Positions 14,987 through 23,324 of a DNA stretch of 28,777 nucleotides are shown here, piece by piece. The position numbers were made by a program, and so were the translations under genes. The DNA comes from JBFHDX01 sp041584475. Its GTDB lineage: Bacteria; Pseudomonadota; Alphaproteobacteria; UBA8366; JADFVY01. The DNA is taken from contig JBFHDX010000041.1 in assembly GCA_041584475.1 (NCBI GenBank), positions 1 to 28,777 of the forward strand. The letters run 5' to 3'. Position 1 is the first letter of the stretch. Each line of letters starts with the position of its first letter. The notes under the pieces are model-generated. The model had not been told where the DNA came from. It worked only from the letters and a program-made list of their open reading frames with translations, and searched no databases.

Positions 14987-16216
14987 ATGATACAGGAATT
15001 GCGTATCACCGCCATCGGACGGCACGGCGACGGCGTTGCCGTAGGCGACGACGGGCCGATCTACGTGCCGTTCGCCCTGCCCGGCGAGCGCGTGCGGGCG
15101 CAGGTCGAGGGGCAGCGCGGACGGCTGCTCGAACTCCTCGACGAGAGCGCCGAGCGCATCGCGCCTTTCTGCCCGCATTTCGGCGTCTGCGGCGGCTGCG
15201 CGGTGCAGCATTGGCGCGCGGAGGCCTATCGCGCCTGGAAGCGCGAACTCGTCGAGACCGCGCTGCGGCACCGCAATCTGGCGGCCGAGGTCGCGCCGCT
15301 CGTCGACGCGCACGGCGCCGGACGACGGCGCGTCACGCTGCACGTCCGCTTCGCCGGCGGCCCGCCGGCGGCCGGATTCATGGAGGCGCGCAGCCACCGG
15401 CTCATCGACCTCGACGCCTGCCCGATCCTCGTCCCGGCACTCGCCGGGGCGGCCGACATCGCGCGCGCCCTCGCTGCGCCGCTGCAGGGGCCGGTCAAGG
15501 CGCTCGACGTGCTGCTGACCGCCACCGATGCCGGAATCGACGTCGATATCAGGGGCGCGGTGGCGGCCCACGGCGACAGCCAGCCGGCGCTTGCGGCGGC
15601 GGCCGACGCGCACGATCTGGCTCGGCTCTCGGTCAATCGCGAGCTCGTCGTCGAGCGGCGGCCGCCGACGCTGCGCATCGGAGCCGCGATCGTGCCGCTG
15701 CCGACCGGCGCCTTCCTGCAGGCGACGGCGGCCGGCGAGGCGGCGCTGGCGCGGCTGGTGGAGGACGGCGTCGGCGGGGCGCGGCACTTGGCCGATCTGT
15801 TCTGCGGCGTGGGGCCGTTCGCGCTGCGGCTGGCCGAGACATCGCCGGTGCTCGCGGTCGACGGCAGCGCGCCGGCGATCGCGGCGCTCGAGCGGGCGGC
15901 GCGCGGAACCGCGGGACTCAAGCCCCTGCAGGCCGAGCGGCGTGACCTGTTCCGCCGGCCGCTGCGGCCGGACGAGCTCGATCGCTTCGACGCCGTGGTG
16001 TTCGACCCGCCGCGCGCCGGCGCCGCGGCGCAGGCCGCGGAGCTCGCCCGCTCCCGCGTGCCGACGGTGGTCGCCGTGTCGTGCGATCCGGCGAGCCTTG
16101 CCCGCGACGCCGCGACCCTCGTCGAGGGCGGCTACCGCATCGCGTCCGTCGTTCCCGTCGACCAGTTCAGGCACTCGGCGCATGTCGAGATCGTCGCCGT
16201 GCTGCGGCGGCCGTGA
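14987..16216 (+). CDS. rlmD: RlmD/RumA-type 23S rRNA m5U methyltransferase
   Basis: The 409-residue product has an N-terminal TRAM-like barrel and four iron-sulfur cysteines (C62, C68, C71 in CPHFGVCGGC, and C145 in LDACPIL). The SAM-binding motif LFCGVGPF (271-278) is followed by FDPPRAG (339-345), the nucleophile Cys366 in VSCDPASLARD and the base Glu401 in HSAHVEIV. These are the signatures of the RumA/TrmA class, which methylates C5 of uridine in 23S rRNA or tRNA. The Fe-S cluster supports the rRNA (RumA-like) subgroup; the exact uridine cannot be read. The ATG at 14987 replaces a longer frame overlapping the divergent gene. It converges with an SDR gene at a hairpin. Confidence 0.9.
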   Translation: MIQELRITAIGRHGDGVAVGDDGPIYVPFALPGERVRAQVEGQRGRLLELLDESAERIAPFCPHFGVCGGCAVQHWRAEAYRAWKRELVETALRHRNLAAEVAPLVDAHGAGRRRVTLHVRFAGGPPAAGFMEARSHRLIDLDACPILVPALAGAADIARALAAPLQGPVKALDVLLTATDAGIDVDIRGAVAAHGDSQPALAAAADAHDLARLSVNRELVVERRPPTLRIGAAIVPLPTGAFLQATAAGEAALARLVEDGVGGARHLADLFCGVGPFALRLAETSPVLAVDGSAPAIAALERAARGTAGLKPLQAERRDLFRRPLRPDELDRFDAVVFDPPRAGAAAQAAELARSRVPTVVAVSCDPASLARDAATLVEGGYRIASVVPVDQFRHSAHVEIVAVLRRP

Positions 16217-16220
16217 CGGT

Positions 16221-16236
16221 GCGCCGCGAGCGGCGC
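16221..16236. terminator. Hairpin between convergent genes
   Basis: GCGCCG (16221-16226) and CGGCGC (16231-16236) pair around CGAG, five bases past the methyltransferase stop and close to the stop of the convergent SDR. It could end transcription from both sides; no U-tract is present. Confidence 0.4.
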
Positions 16237-16254
16237 GTGCCCAACCGACGCCGC

Positions 16255-17016
16255 CTAGGCGAACCACTCGCCGCCATCGACGACGAGTTCGTGACCTGTC
16301 ATGAAGGCGGAACGATCGGAGGCGAGGAACAGGATCGCCTCGGCGATCTCGTCGACGCTCGCCCAGCGGCCCATGGGAATCGTCTCGGCAACGTACCGCT
16401 CGATCGCCGCGCGCCCGCCCATCTGGCGGATGTAGGGCTCGTTGAACGGGGTGTCGACCCAGCCCGGACACAGCGCGTTCACTCGGATCCCGTATTTCGC
16501 ATAGTCGAGCGCGATCTGCCGCGTCATCATGATGTTGGCGGCCTTCGTCGTGATGTAGGCGAGCATGCCGTTGTCGACGAAGACGCCGGAATTCGACGCG
16601 GTGTTGATGATCGAGCCGCCGCCCTGTCGCTTCATGTGCGGCACGACCAGCTTGCAGCCCATGAAATGGGCGCGCACGTTGAGCCGCCACGACGCGTCCA
16701 TGCCCTCGCCGGAGACTTCCTCGAGCGTCCCCGCCACCTGGATACCCGCGTGGTTGTGCAGGATGTCGATGCGGCCGTGCGCCTCCACGGTATCGGCGAC
16801 CAGCCGGGCAAGCTGCTCGTCGTCGGTGACGTCGGTCGGTCGGCTCTCGGCCCGGCCGCCGGCCGCGGCGATGCGCGCCACGGTGTCCTCCGCGCCGGCC
16901 TCGTTCTTGTCGGCGACGACGACGATCGCGCCTTCGCGCGCCATGATTTCGGCGCCGCCGCGGCCGATTCCCGAGCCCGCCCCGGTGACGATCGCTACGC
17001 GGTCGTTGAGGATCAT
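16255..17016 (-). CDS. SDR family oxidoreductase linked to polyamine transporter
   Basis: The 253-residue classical SDR has TGAGSGIG (11-18), the catalytic Ser141 (TASNSG), Tyr154 and Lys158 (AYITTKA), and a structural Asn113. The usual NNAG motif reads NHAG (88-91), a substitution that most family members lack. Aspartate at the end of the second strand (VVADKN) suggests NAD. GGAGGGAGG precedes the start. It lies 49 bases after the second permease gene and on the same strand, so it is likely the last gene of the transporter operon and may act on the imported compound or a derivative. The substrate is unknown. Confidence 0.88.
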   Translation of the reverse strand: MILNDRVAIVTGAGSGIGRGGAEIMAREGAIVVVADKNEAGAEDTVARIAAAGGRAESRPTDVTDDEQLARLVADTVEAHGRIDILHNHAGIQVAGTLEEVSGEGMDASWRLNVRAHFMGCKLVVPHMKRQGGGSIINTASNSGVFVDNGMLAYITTKAANIMMTRQIALDYAKYGIRVNALCPGWVDTPFNEPYIRQMGGRAAIERYVAETIPMGRWASVDEIAEAILFLASDRSAFMTGHELVVDGGEWFA

Positions 17017-17065
17017 TTGCCTATCCTCCCTCCTGGCTGTGCATTTTGTGCAGATTCGCCGCCGC

Positions 17066-17890
17066 TCATGCGGCCGCGCGCGAGCGCCGGTCGCGCGCGC
17101 GCAGAAGGAACTGCGCGACGATGAGCAGCGTCAGCGAGACCGCCAGCACCATCGTGCCGATGGCGTTGATCTCGGGCGTGACGCCGCGGCGGATCGACGA
17201 GAACACGTAAATCGGCAGCGTCGTCTGCGAACCGGCGACGAAGAAGGCGATGATGAAATCGTCGAAGCTGAACGTGAAGCTGAGCAGGAACCCGGCCAGC
17301 ACCGCGGGGAAGATCTGCGGGAACGTCACCTGCCGGAAGGTCCGCCACGGCGTCGCATAGAGGTCCGCGGACGCCTCGATGAGGGTGCGGTCCATGCCGG
17401 CGATCCTGGCGCGGACGATGACGATGACCAGCGCCATGGTGAACAGCGTGTGGGCGGCGATCAGCGAGAGATGGCCCATGCCGAGGCGCGGCGGGCGGTC
17501 GCCCGGCCAGACCGCGGCGAGCAGCGGATTGAGGACGTCGAACAGGGTGACCAGCGCGATCAGCGTCGCGATGCCGATGACGATCCCGGGAATCATGATG
17601 GCGATGTAGATCAGCCCGTCGTAGATCGCGCGCGCCCGTCCCCTGACCCGCTGCAGCGCGAGCGCCGCCATCGTGCCGAAGACGCTTGCCAGGACGGCGG
17701 TCGCGAGCGCGACCGTGAGGCTGGTGGCGAGCGCATCCATGACGAACGGGTTGTCGAGCGCCCGGCCGTACCATTTCACGGAGAAGCCGCGCAGTTCGCT
17801 GGCGTGCCGGCCGGCGTTGAAGCTGAACAGCACGATGATCCCGATCGGGATGTAGAGAAACAGGTAGACGGCGATCGCGTAGAGTCTCAT
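17066..17890 (-). CDS. potC: Polyamine-type ABC transporter permease (PotC-like)
   Basis: The 274-residue inner-membrane protein has six predicted transmembrane segments and the EAA-loop signature EASADLYATPWRTFRQVTFPQIFPAVLAGF, where the permease meets the ATPase. The segment SFTFSFDDFIIAFFVAG is typical of PotC/YdcV-type spermidine/putrescine permeases. It starts 12 bases after the PotB-like stop codon, so the two are cotranslated. The ribosome site is weak. With the other three genes it makes a complete importer; whether it carries putrescine, spermidine or another amine is inferred from family and neighbouring catabolic genes. Confidence 0.9.
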   Translation of the reverse strand: MRLYAIAVYLFLYIPIGIIVLFSFNAGRHASELRGFSVKWYGRALDNPFVMDALATSLTVALATAVLASVFGTMAALALQRVRGRARAIYDGLIYIAIMIPGIVIGIATLIALVTLFDVLNPLLAAVWPGDRPPRLGMGHLSLIAAHTLFTMALVIVIVRARIAGMDRTLIEASADLYATPWRTFRQVTFPQIFPAVLAGFLLSFTFSFDDFIIAFFVAGSQTTLPIYVFSSIRRGVTPEINAIGTMVLAVSLTLLIVAQFLLRARDRRSRAAA

Positions 17891-17902
17891 CGCGGCGCGG
17901 TC

Positions 17903-18754
17903 CTACATCAGCGAGACGTCTTCGCGCTGGCCGCGCCCGCGCGTCATCAGCCGCATGTAGACGCTGACGGTGACCAGCATGATGAAGACCAGCGTCGCCG
18001 CCACCGCGGAGCCGTAGGCCCAGTTGCGCGACTGCAGGAACAGATCGACGAGCGCGTTGCCGATGAAGAAAACCTTGCCGCCGCCGAGCAGCGCCGGAAT
18101 CAGGAATTCGCCCATGAGCAGGATGAAGACCAGCATGCAGCCGGTCGCGACGCCGGGCAGCGACAGCGGCAGCGTTACCTGCCGGAACGTGCGCCAGGGC
18201 GGCGCGCCGAGATCCGCGGCGGCCTCGAGCAGGCGCTTGTCGAGCTTCTCGAGGCTGACATAGATCGGGAACACCATCAGCGGCAGATAGCCGTAGACGA
18301 TGCCGACGAGAACGGCGAACGGCGTGTTGATCAGCCGCACGTCGGCGAACCCGACCCAGTCGAGGAGGGCCGGGATGCCGCGTCCGCCGAGGATGAAGAT
18401 CCATGCATAGGTGCGGATCAGAATGCTGGTCCAGAACGGCACGATGACCATGACCAGGAGCAGCGTCTTGACCCTGGGACTGGCCCTCACGGCGAGATAG
18501 TAGGCGAGCGGATAGGCGACGACGAGCGCCACCAGCGTGCCGCCCGGGGCCAGCAGCAGCGTGTTCTTGAAGGCTGTGAAACGGGCCGGGAGATTGGCGT
18601 ACTGCGCCAGCGTGAAGGCCGGCACGTACCCCCCGGCGGCGCCGCGCTCGCCGAAGCTGAAGACGATGACGACGAAGAGCGGCAGGACGAGCATCACCAG
18701 GAACCACGCCGTGGCCGGCATCAACAGCAGCCTGTTGACCCACTTGCCGGACAC
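17903..18754 (-). CDS. potB: Polyamine-type ABC transporter permease (PotB-like)
   Basis: The 283-residue protein has six membrane segments and the EAA loop EAAADLGAPPWRTFRQVTLPLSLPGVATGCMLVFI, followed by MGEFLIPALLGGGKVFFIGN, a PotB/YdcU hallmark. It appears to start at GTG (18754), since no ATG lies before the first membrane helix and the GTG frame begins MSGKWVNRLLLMPATAWF, the usual N-terminus of the family; the ribosome site is weak (GGGGGC). It lies between the binding protein and the PotC-like permease on the same strand. Confidence 0.9.
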   Translation of the reverse strand: MSGKWVNRLLLMPATAWFLVMLVLPLFVVIVFSFGERGAAGGYVPAFTLAQYANLPARFTAFKNTLLLAPGGTLVALVVAYPLAYYLAVRASPRVKTLLLVMVIVPFWTSILIRTYAWIFILGGRGIPALLDWVGFADVRLINTPFAVLVGIVYGYLPLMVFPIYVSLEKLDKRLLEAAADLGAPPWRTFRQVTLPLSLPGVATGCMLVFILLMGEFLIPALLGGGKVFFIGNALVDLFLQSRNWAYGSAVAATLVFIMLVTVSVYMRLMTRGRGQREDVSLM

Positions 18755-18793
18755 GCGTGCCCCCGCCGTGTCGCCCGTCCCGCCGCGTCTCGA

Positions 18794-19963
18794 TCAGGCC
18801 GCCTTGAAGCGCGCCAGCAGCTCGGCCCGGTTCGGGTCGGTCAGCGTCGCTGCCGCACCGAATTCGAGCGCGTCGAGAAGCTCCTGCGCCGGATACAGGA
18901 TCGGGTCCTCGAGCAGCTCCCTGGGCAGCAGCTTGTTCGTCCGGGCATCCGCCACCGGGTAGCCGTGCGCCAGCACTTCCTTAGCGTTGACCGCGGGATC
19001 GAGCAGGAAGTTGATCAGCGCATAGGCGGCGGCGCGGTGCGGCGACCCCTTCGGCACGGCGTAGTAGTCGCTCCAGATCTCGCCGCCCTCGCGTCCGAGC
19101 ACGTACGCCATCTCCGGCATGTCGGTGTTGAGCTGCTTGCCGTCGCCGGTCCAGCACATCGACATCCAGGCGTCGCCGTTGCGCAGCGGCGGTTGGTAAT
19201 CGCTGCTGATCGCGAACAGGTGTGGCTTGACCTCGAGCAGCAGCCGCTCGGCATCGGCGAGTTCTTTCGGATCCACCGAATTGAACGAGTAGCCGAAATA
19301 TTTGAGCGCGTTGCCGATGGTCGTGAGCTGATAGTCGTGCACCATCGTGCGGCCGGAGAAATCGGTCTTGGTGATGTCCCAGAAGTCCTTCCAGCTCGTC
19401 AGCTTCCGGCCCTTGGTGTGCTTCGTGTTGACCACGTAGCCGGTCGTGCCCCAGTTCTTCGGCACGGCATACACGATGCCGTCGACCGTGCCCGCCTCGG
19501 AGAAGCGCGGATCGAACGCCCCGGCCTCGTAGTTCGGGATCTGCGAGAGGTCTAGCTGCTCGATCAGGCCCTCGCCGACATAGGTCGTGATCGTGTAGTT
19601 CGTCGGCACGAACACGTCCCAGCCGCTGCCGCCGGCCTGCAGCTTGGCCAGCATTTCCTCGTTGGAACCGAAGACGTTGACCTGGACGTGCGCGCCGGTC
19701 ATCTGGGTGAAGTTCTCGAAGTTCGCCGCGTCGTGGTAGTTCGGCCAGGTCGCCAGCACGACGCGGTCGCCGATATCGCCGGCGGCCCACGCCCTGCGCC
19801 GCCGCAGCCCCGGCATGGCATTGGCCAGCACCGCGCTGGCGACGCCGAGGCCCGTAACGCCGAGGAAATGGCGGCGGCTCACGGAGCCGTTCCGGTAACG
19901 CCGCAGCTCCTCCATGAATCGTTGCCGGCTGATCGGCAGGTCGTTCCGGTAGTCTTTGGACAT
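18794..19963 (-). CDS. potD: Tat-exported polyamine-type binding protein (PotD-like)
   Basis: The 389-residue protein has a long N-region ending in a twin-arginine motif SRRHFLG (29-35), a hydrophobic core and a likely cleavage near AWAAG (about residue 61). The mature part shows the PotD/PotF fold: VVLATWPNYHDAANFENF, GSGWDVFVPTNYTI, VPKNWGTTGYVVN and INFLLDPAVNAKEV. This family delivers putrescine, spermidine or related amines to the permeases; ligand choice needs the pocket residues to be modelled. Tat export indicates folding before secretion, common in alphaproteobacterial homologues. AAGGGAG precedes the ATG. It follows the ATPase gene by 64 bases. Confidence 0.92.
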   Translation of the reverse strand: MSKDYRNDLPISRQRFMEELRRYRNGSVSRRHFLGVTGLGVASAVLANAMPGLRRRRAWAAGDIGDRVVLATWPNYHDAANFENFTQMTGAHVQVNVFGSNEEMLAKLQAGGSGWDVFVPTNYTITTYVGEGLIEQLDLSQIPNYEAGAFDPRFSEAGTVDGIVYAVPKNWGTTGYVVNTKHTKGRKLTSWKDFWDITKTDFSGRTMVHDYQLTTIGNALKYFGYSFNSVDPKELADAERLLLEVKPHLFAISSDYQPPLRNGDAWMSMCWTGDGKQLNTDMPEMAYVLGREGGEIWSDYYAVPKGSPHRAAAYALINFLLDPAVNAKEVLAHGYPVADARTNKLLPRELLEDPILYPAQELLDALEFGAAATLTDPNRAELLARFKAA

Positions 19964-20027
19964 CTGTCGCTCCCTTGTCTCTGTGTTGATCTTGTCTTTG
20001 CGCGTGCGGCCGGGCCCCGATCTCTCG

Positions 20028-21161
20028 TCAGGTGTCCACGAGCGCGAGGGCGGAGGCGTTGAGCCATCCGATCTGCACCTGGTCGCCCGGCCTGAACCCG
20101 CCGGTCACCGCCTCGGCGTGCTTTGGCGCACGCACGAGGACCTCGCCGAGTCCCTCGGCCTCGACGAGATATTCCGTCTGCTCCCCCAGGAAGATGCGGT
20201 TCCGGATCCGCGCCGCGACCTCGATGTCGGCCTCGTACGGCGCATCGGCACCGTCCGAAGCGATGTAGATGAGCTCGGGCCGCACCGCGAGCACCGCGCT
20301 CGCCCCCCGGGGCAGCACCGCCGCCGTCTTCGGATTGCGCCCGGCGAGGGCGCGGCCGTCGGCGGTCTCGATTCGCGCACCGCCGGCATCGCTGTCGACG
20401 ACGCGGCCGGCGAAGAAGTTGGATTTTCCCACGAAATCCGCGACGTAGCGATTGACCGGCTCGTCGTAGAGCTCGGTCGGCCCGCCCATCTGCACGACGC
20501 GCCCCTCGAGCATGATGCAGATCGTGTCGCTCATCGACAGCGCCTCCTCCTGGTCGTGCGTGACCAGGATGAAGGTGATGCCGACGTCGCGCTGCAGCGA
20601 CTGCAGCTCGATCTGCATCTCGCGCCGCAGCTTGCGGTCGAGCGCCGCCAGCGGCTCGTCGAGCAGCAGCACCGTCGGGTGGTTGATCAGCGCCCGGGCC
20701 AGCGCGACCCGCTGCTGCTGGCCGCCCGAAAGCTCCCAGACGCGGCGCCGCTCGAAGCCGGACAGGCGCACGAGCTCGAGCATCTCCGCGACCTGCCGCT
20801 CGATCTCCGGCCGGTCGGGCTGCGGCGTCCTCTGGCGGAGCCCGTAGGCGATGTTGTCGCCGACGTCGAAATGCGGGAACAGCGCGTAATGCTGGAAGAC
20901 CATGTTGACCGGCCGCTTGTATGCCGGCACGCCGACGACCGAGCCGCCGCTGATGCGTACTTCGCCCGCGGTGGGCTGCTCGAAGCCCGCGATCAGGCGC
21001 AGCGACGTCGTCTTGCCGCAGCCGGACGGGCCGAGGAACGAAAAGAAGGCGCCGCGGTCCACCGACAGGCTCATGTCGTCGACCGCGACGACCTCGCCGA
21101 ACCGCTTTGTCACGTTGACAAACTCGACATCGGCGGTGTCCTGCCGCCGCGTAGCGCTCAT
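20028..21161 (-). CDS. potA: Polyamine-type ABC transporter ATPase (PotA-like)
   Basis: The 377-residue ATPase has Walker A GPSGCGKT (44-51), the Q-loop at Q90 (MVFQHYALFPH), signature LSGGQQQR (144-151), Walker B LLLDEP (165-170) and the switch H202, followed by a C-terminal TOBE domain (from about residue 280). It hydrolyses ATP to drive the PotB/PotC-like permeases. The ATG at 21161 was chosen over an in-frame start 44 codons upstream; GGGGGCGAG lies before it and the family N-terminus begins here. It is the first gene of the transporter operon, preceded by a 258-base gap. Confidence 0.93.
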   Translation of the reverse strand: MSATRRQDTADVEFVNVTKRFGEVVAVDDMSLSVDRGAFFSFLGPSGCGKTTSLRLIAGFEQPTAGEVRISGGSVVGVPAYKRPVNMVFQHYALFPHFDVGDNIAYGLRQRTPQPDRPEIERQVAEMLELVRLSGFERRRVWELSGGQQQRVALARALINHPTVLLLDEPLAALDRKLRREMQIELQSLQRDVGITFILVTHDQEEALSMSDTICIMLEGRVVQMGGPTELYDEPVNRYVADFVGKSNFFAGRVVDSDAGGARIETADGRALAGRNPKTAAVLPRGASAVLAVRPELIYIASDGADAPYEADIEVAARIRNRIFLGEQTEYLVEAEGLGEVLVRAPKHAEAVTGGFRPGDQVQIGWLNASALALVDT

Positions 21162-21289
21162 GCGAAACTCGCCCCCGGTTGTACCGGCCCGATCCCCGTC
21201 GCGGCGGATGGGACGGCGTGCAGCCCGCCCGGCCGTCCGTGCGCCGGGCGAAACCCGCCGCCTATCCTGATGGTGATGCAGGCAAATCC

Positions 21290-21300
21290 ACACTCAGTGT
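21290..21300 (-). promoter_or_regulatory. Possible operator upstream of the transporter operon
   Basis: ACACTCAGTGT is a perfect 5-bp inverted repeat around one base, about 130 bases before the ATPase start. It is followed by CTGTACACAG at 21318-21327, with CTGT/ACAG arms. No clear -35/-10 pair was found, so this is only a candidate regulator site. Confidence 0.25.
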
Positions 21301-21367
21301 ACGTTTAGCGGCTGCCTCTGTACACAGATTCCGAAATGCCGAACGCCTTGCCCTGGGGCCCCTGCGC

Positions 21368-21414
21368 GGCGCCACGGCGCCCGCCGGCGCCATGGCGCCA
21401 CGACGCCGCGGCGT
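21368..21414 (-). terminator. GC palindrome cluster after the nitroreductase
   Basis: Four GGCGCC sites start at 21368, 21376, 21386 and 21394; the last two form the 14-bp palindrome GGCGCCATGGCGCC (21386-21399). ACGCCGCGGCGT (21403-21414) follows. The cluster begins about six bases past the nitroreductase stop codon, so strong RNA hairpins could end its transcript before the transporter operon. No U-tract is present. Confidence 0.4.
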
Positions 21415-21419
21415 GCGGC

Positions 21420-22058
21420 TCAGACGATCTCGCAGACCTCGTCGAAGTGGAATCGCGGCGCGCGGTCGGGCATGCCGGAGGCGTCGCCGTAGCCGATATT
21501 GCACAGGAAGTTGGAGCGCACCGAGGTGCCGGCGAAGAACGCCGCGTCGCACTTGGCGTTGCTGAACCCCGACATCGGCCCGCAATCGAGGCCCAGCGCG
21601 CGCGCCGCCAGGATCATGTAGGCGCCCTGCAGGCTGCCGTTGCGGAAGGCGAAGCGCTGCGCGGCCTCTTCCTTGTCGGCGAAGTTCGCGGCCATGCGCG
21701 GGTTGTCCACCGGCATGCGCTCGAAGAAGCGCAGGTCGTGGGCGACGATCGCGGTCACCGGCGCGGCCATGGTCTTCTCGACGTTGCCCTCGGAAAGGCA
21801 GGGCTTAAGCCGCGCCTTGCCCTCCGGCGAGCGCACGAAGACGAAGCGCGCCGGGCAGGCGTTGTTGGCGGTCGGCGCCAGGCACAGGAGATCGTGCAGA
21901 TCGTGCAGCATCGCCTCCCCGACCGGCCGGTCCTGCCAGGCCCGCAGCGTGCGCGCCTCGCGGAACAGCAGATCAAGCCCGGCATCGTCGAGCGCGGCGA
22001 TGCGTTCGTGGAGGTCCTCGATACGTCGCGCCGCCGTAATGCTGTCGTCGTCCGCCAT
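21420..22058 (-). CDS. rutE: RutE/HadB-like nitroreductase
   Basis: The 212-residue flavoprotein follows E. coli RutE closely along its length: FREARTLRAWQDRPV, LAPTANNACPARFVFVRSPEGKARLKP, GNVEKTMAAPVTAIVAHD, AFRNGSLQGAYMILAARALGLDCGPMSGF and NIGYGD. RutE is an FMN-dependent reductase linked to disposal of malonic semialdehyde from pyrimidine breakdown; homologues outside rut operons may have other substrates, and no other rut gene is in view. GAAGGA precedes the ATG. It is followed by a GC-rich palindrome cluster. Confidence 0.88.
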   Translation of the reverse strand: MADDDSITAARRIEDLHERIAALDDAGLDLLFREARTLRAWQDRPVGEAMLHDLHDLLCLAPTANNACPARFVFVRSPEGKARLKPCLSEGNVEKTMAAPVTAIVAHDLRFFERMPVDNPRMAANFADKEEAAQRFAFRNGSLQGAYMILAARALGLDCGPMSGFSNAKCDAAFFAGTSVRSNFLCNIGYGDASGMPDRAPRFHFDEVCEIV

Positions 22059-22361
22059 CGCGCTGTCCTTCCGCTGGCTCGTTGCCGGAAAAGAAAACCG
22101 GGCCCGATCCGGAGCCCGGGCGATGATGGACCGCCGCCTTGCGGCGGGTCAAGGCGGGTGCCTTGGGAGTGATGCGTTTCGCGCTCAGTCGTGTCCACTT
22201 GCTCGCTTTGCGCAAAATACGCGCGAGGGAATCATCAGAATTTCCCCCGTGGCTTATCGTTCGCCACCCTCCTTGAGCGGCTTCGTGTGGGCGTCGACGG
22301 CATCGGGACTCTTCGACACGCCGAGATCTTCATCCGCCTTGCCGACCGGCTGTGCGGCGCC
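22059..22361 (-). promoter_or_regulatory. Gap upstream of the nitroreductase
   Basis: No gene is evident in these 303 bases. A possible minus-strand promoter has TTGACC at 22147-22152 and CATCAT at 22123-22128, 18 bases apart, about 65 bases before the start codon. The spacer is largely the hairpin CCGCCGC (22131-22137)/GCGGCGG (22141-22147). A second hairpin, CCGGGC/GCCCGG, lies at 22098-22119. Both could matter for regulation, but the promoter match is modest. Confidence 0.3.
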
Positions 22362-22838
22362 TCAACCGTACACCCGAGAAATCTCTGTTATAACCATGAA
22401 AACCTGAAGATTTCCCGATGGGGCACGATATACCCCCCTGGCGTTCAGGAGGAACGCGGTAACGGCTGCCATGTCCCAGCCGTCCGCCTCCTCCGCGCTC
22501 CACTCTGGGTCCGTCAGTTTGCTGAAATTTCTCTCTTCACCGAACTCGTAAACCGAATCCAGTTCCGCGTAGAGCTGCGGATCAACCGACGAGTTCGCCC
22601 ACGACCAGAGCCACGTCCGCGTATTCTCCGAGAATGATCCGACGAACTGAATTTCCGCTATGACCGCGGCTTTTCCCGCATTTGAGAACACGAGCGTTCC
22701 CGTCGCCTGATCGAAGTCATACCGCTCGTGTTTCGAGAGGTCGAAATCCCGTGTCAATTCATCTTGGCGGAGCTGCAAGTATTCGCGGCCTCGCTCGACA
22801 AAGCCTTCCCATTCATTGATCTCAGCTGCCATGGCCAT
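22362..22838 (-). CDS. Probable DUF6882 family protein
   Basis: The 158-residue product (MAMAAEINEWEGFVERGREYLQLRQ...) has a helix-rich N-terminus, then strands LVFSNAGKAAVIAEIQFVGSFSENTRTWLWSWANSS and the late SAEEADGWDMAAVTAFLLNARGVYRAP. The TWLWSWANSS segment is what I recall from DUF6882 proteins; the function of that family is unknown. The start is uncertain: ATGs at 22838 and 22832 lack a good ribosome site, and a longer frame from 22937 exists. Base composition is visibly lower in GC than its neighbours, which may reflect recent acquisition. It is probably cytoplasmic, with no signal or membrane segment. Confidence 0.65.
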   Translation of the reverse strand: MAMAAEINEWEGFVERGREYLQLRQDELTRDFDLSKHERYDFDQATGTLVFSNAGKAAVIAEIQFVGSFSENTRTWLWSWANSSVDPQLYAELDSVYEFGEERNFSKLTDPEWSAEEADGWDMAAVTAFLLNARGVYRAPSGNLQVFMVITEISRVYG

Positions 22839-22958
22839 GCTGCCAATCAACGCCGGAGGCGCTCTGGAGACCGACCTCAGGATTCCAAGACCGCGTTGAT
22901 CGGTTTTCCCATCCCGAGAGATCGTCGATAGGCGCACGTTTGACGAGCCATGCTCCCC

Positions 22959-23273
22959 TCACACCGGCGACAGCACGTGGATCACGCGGCTTGCGATCAT
23001 GTCCTTCGTCTTCGCCGCGTAGGCCGCCATGTGCGGCGCCGCGGCATGTGCCTTGAGCGCATCGAGGCTGGCCCATTTCTCGACGACGACGAAGGTGTCG
23101 TCGCCGAGCGGGGTCTGGATCGCGCCGGCGCCCTCGGCGTCGATCGTGGCGCCGTACTCGATGCAGCCCTCCTCGGCGCGGACCGCGGGAACGTTGGCGC
23201 GGAACGCCTCGAGGATCTGCCCGCGCTTGCCCTTCTTCGCCGTGATGATCGCCAGCACGTGAACCATTGACAT
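22959..23273 (-). CDS. ABM-domain quinol monooxygenase-like protein
   Basis: The 104-residue protein is a single antibiotic-biosynthesis-monooxygenase domain: VHVLAIITAKKGKRGQILEAFRANVPAVRAEEGCIEYGATID, FVVVEKWASLDALKAHAAAPHMAAYAA and a final strand. The central GCIEY and EKW motifs match YgiN-type cofactor-free monooxygenases, which form dimers and act on quinols or polyketide-like rings. GGAGGC lies six bases before the first ATG. It diverges from a small membrane protein across a hairpin element. The substrate is unknown. Confidence 0.88.
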   Translation of the reverse strand: MSMVHVLAIITAKKGKRGQILEAFRANVPAVRAEEGCIEYGATIDAEGAGAIQTPLGDDTFVVVEKWASLDALKAHAAAPHMAAYAAKTKDMIASRVIHVLSPV

Positions 23274-23324
23274 CGCACGCCTCCGTCGCTCCCGGTTGCC
23301 CGCTGCGCGCCTACAGCGGTATTA

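Noticed and set aside
12044..16690. A 1548-codon open frame on the minus strand
   Set aside because: It runs through the peroxidase, NYN, methyltransferase and SDR genes in other frames, with arginine-rich low-quality protein. Only its last 139 codons are a real gene.
16565..19555. A 996-codon open frame on the plus strand
   Set aside because: It is antisense to the ABC permeases and binding protein, with D/R/Q/H-rich composition typical of a high-GC shadow frame.
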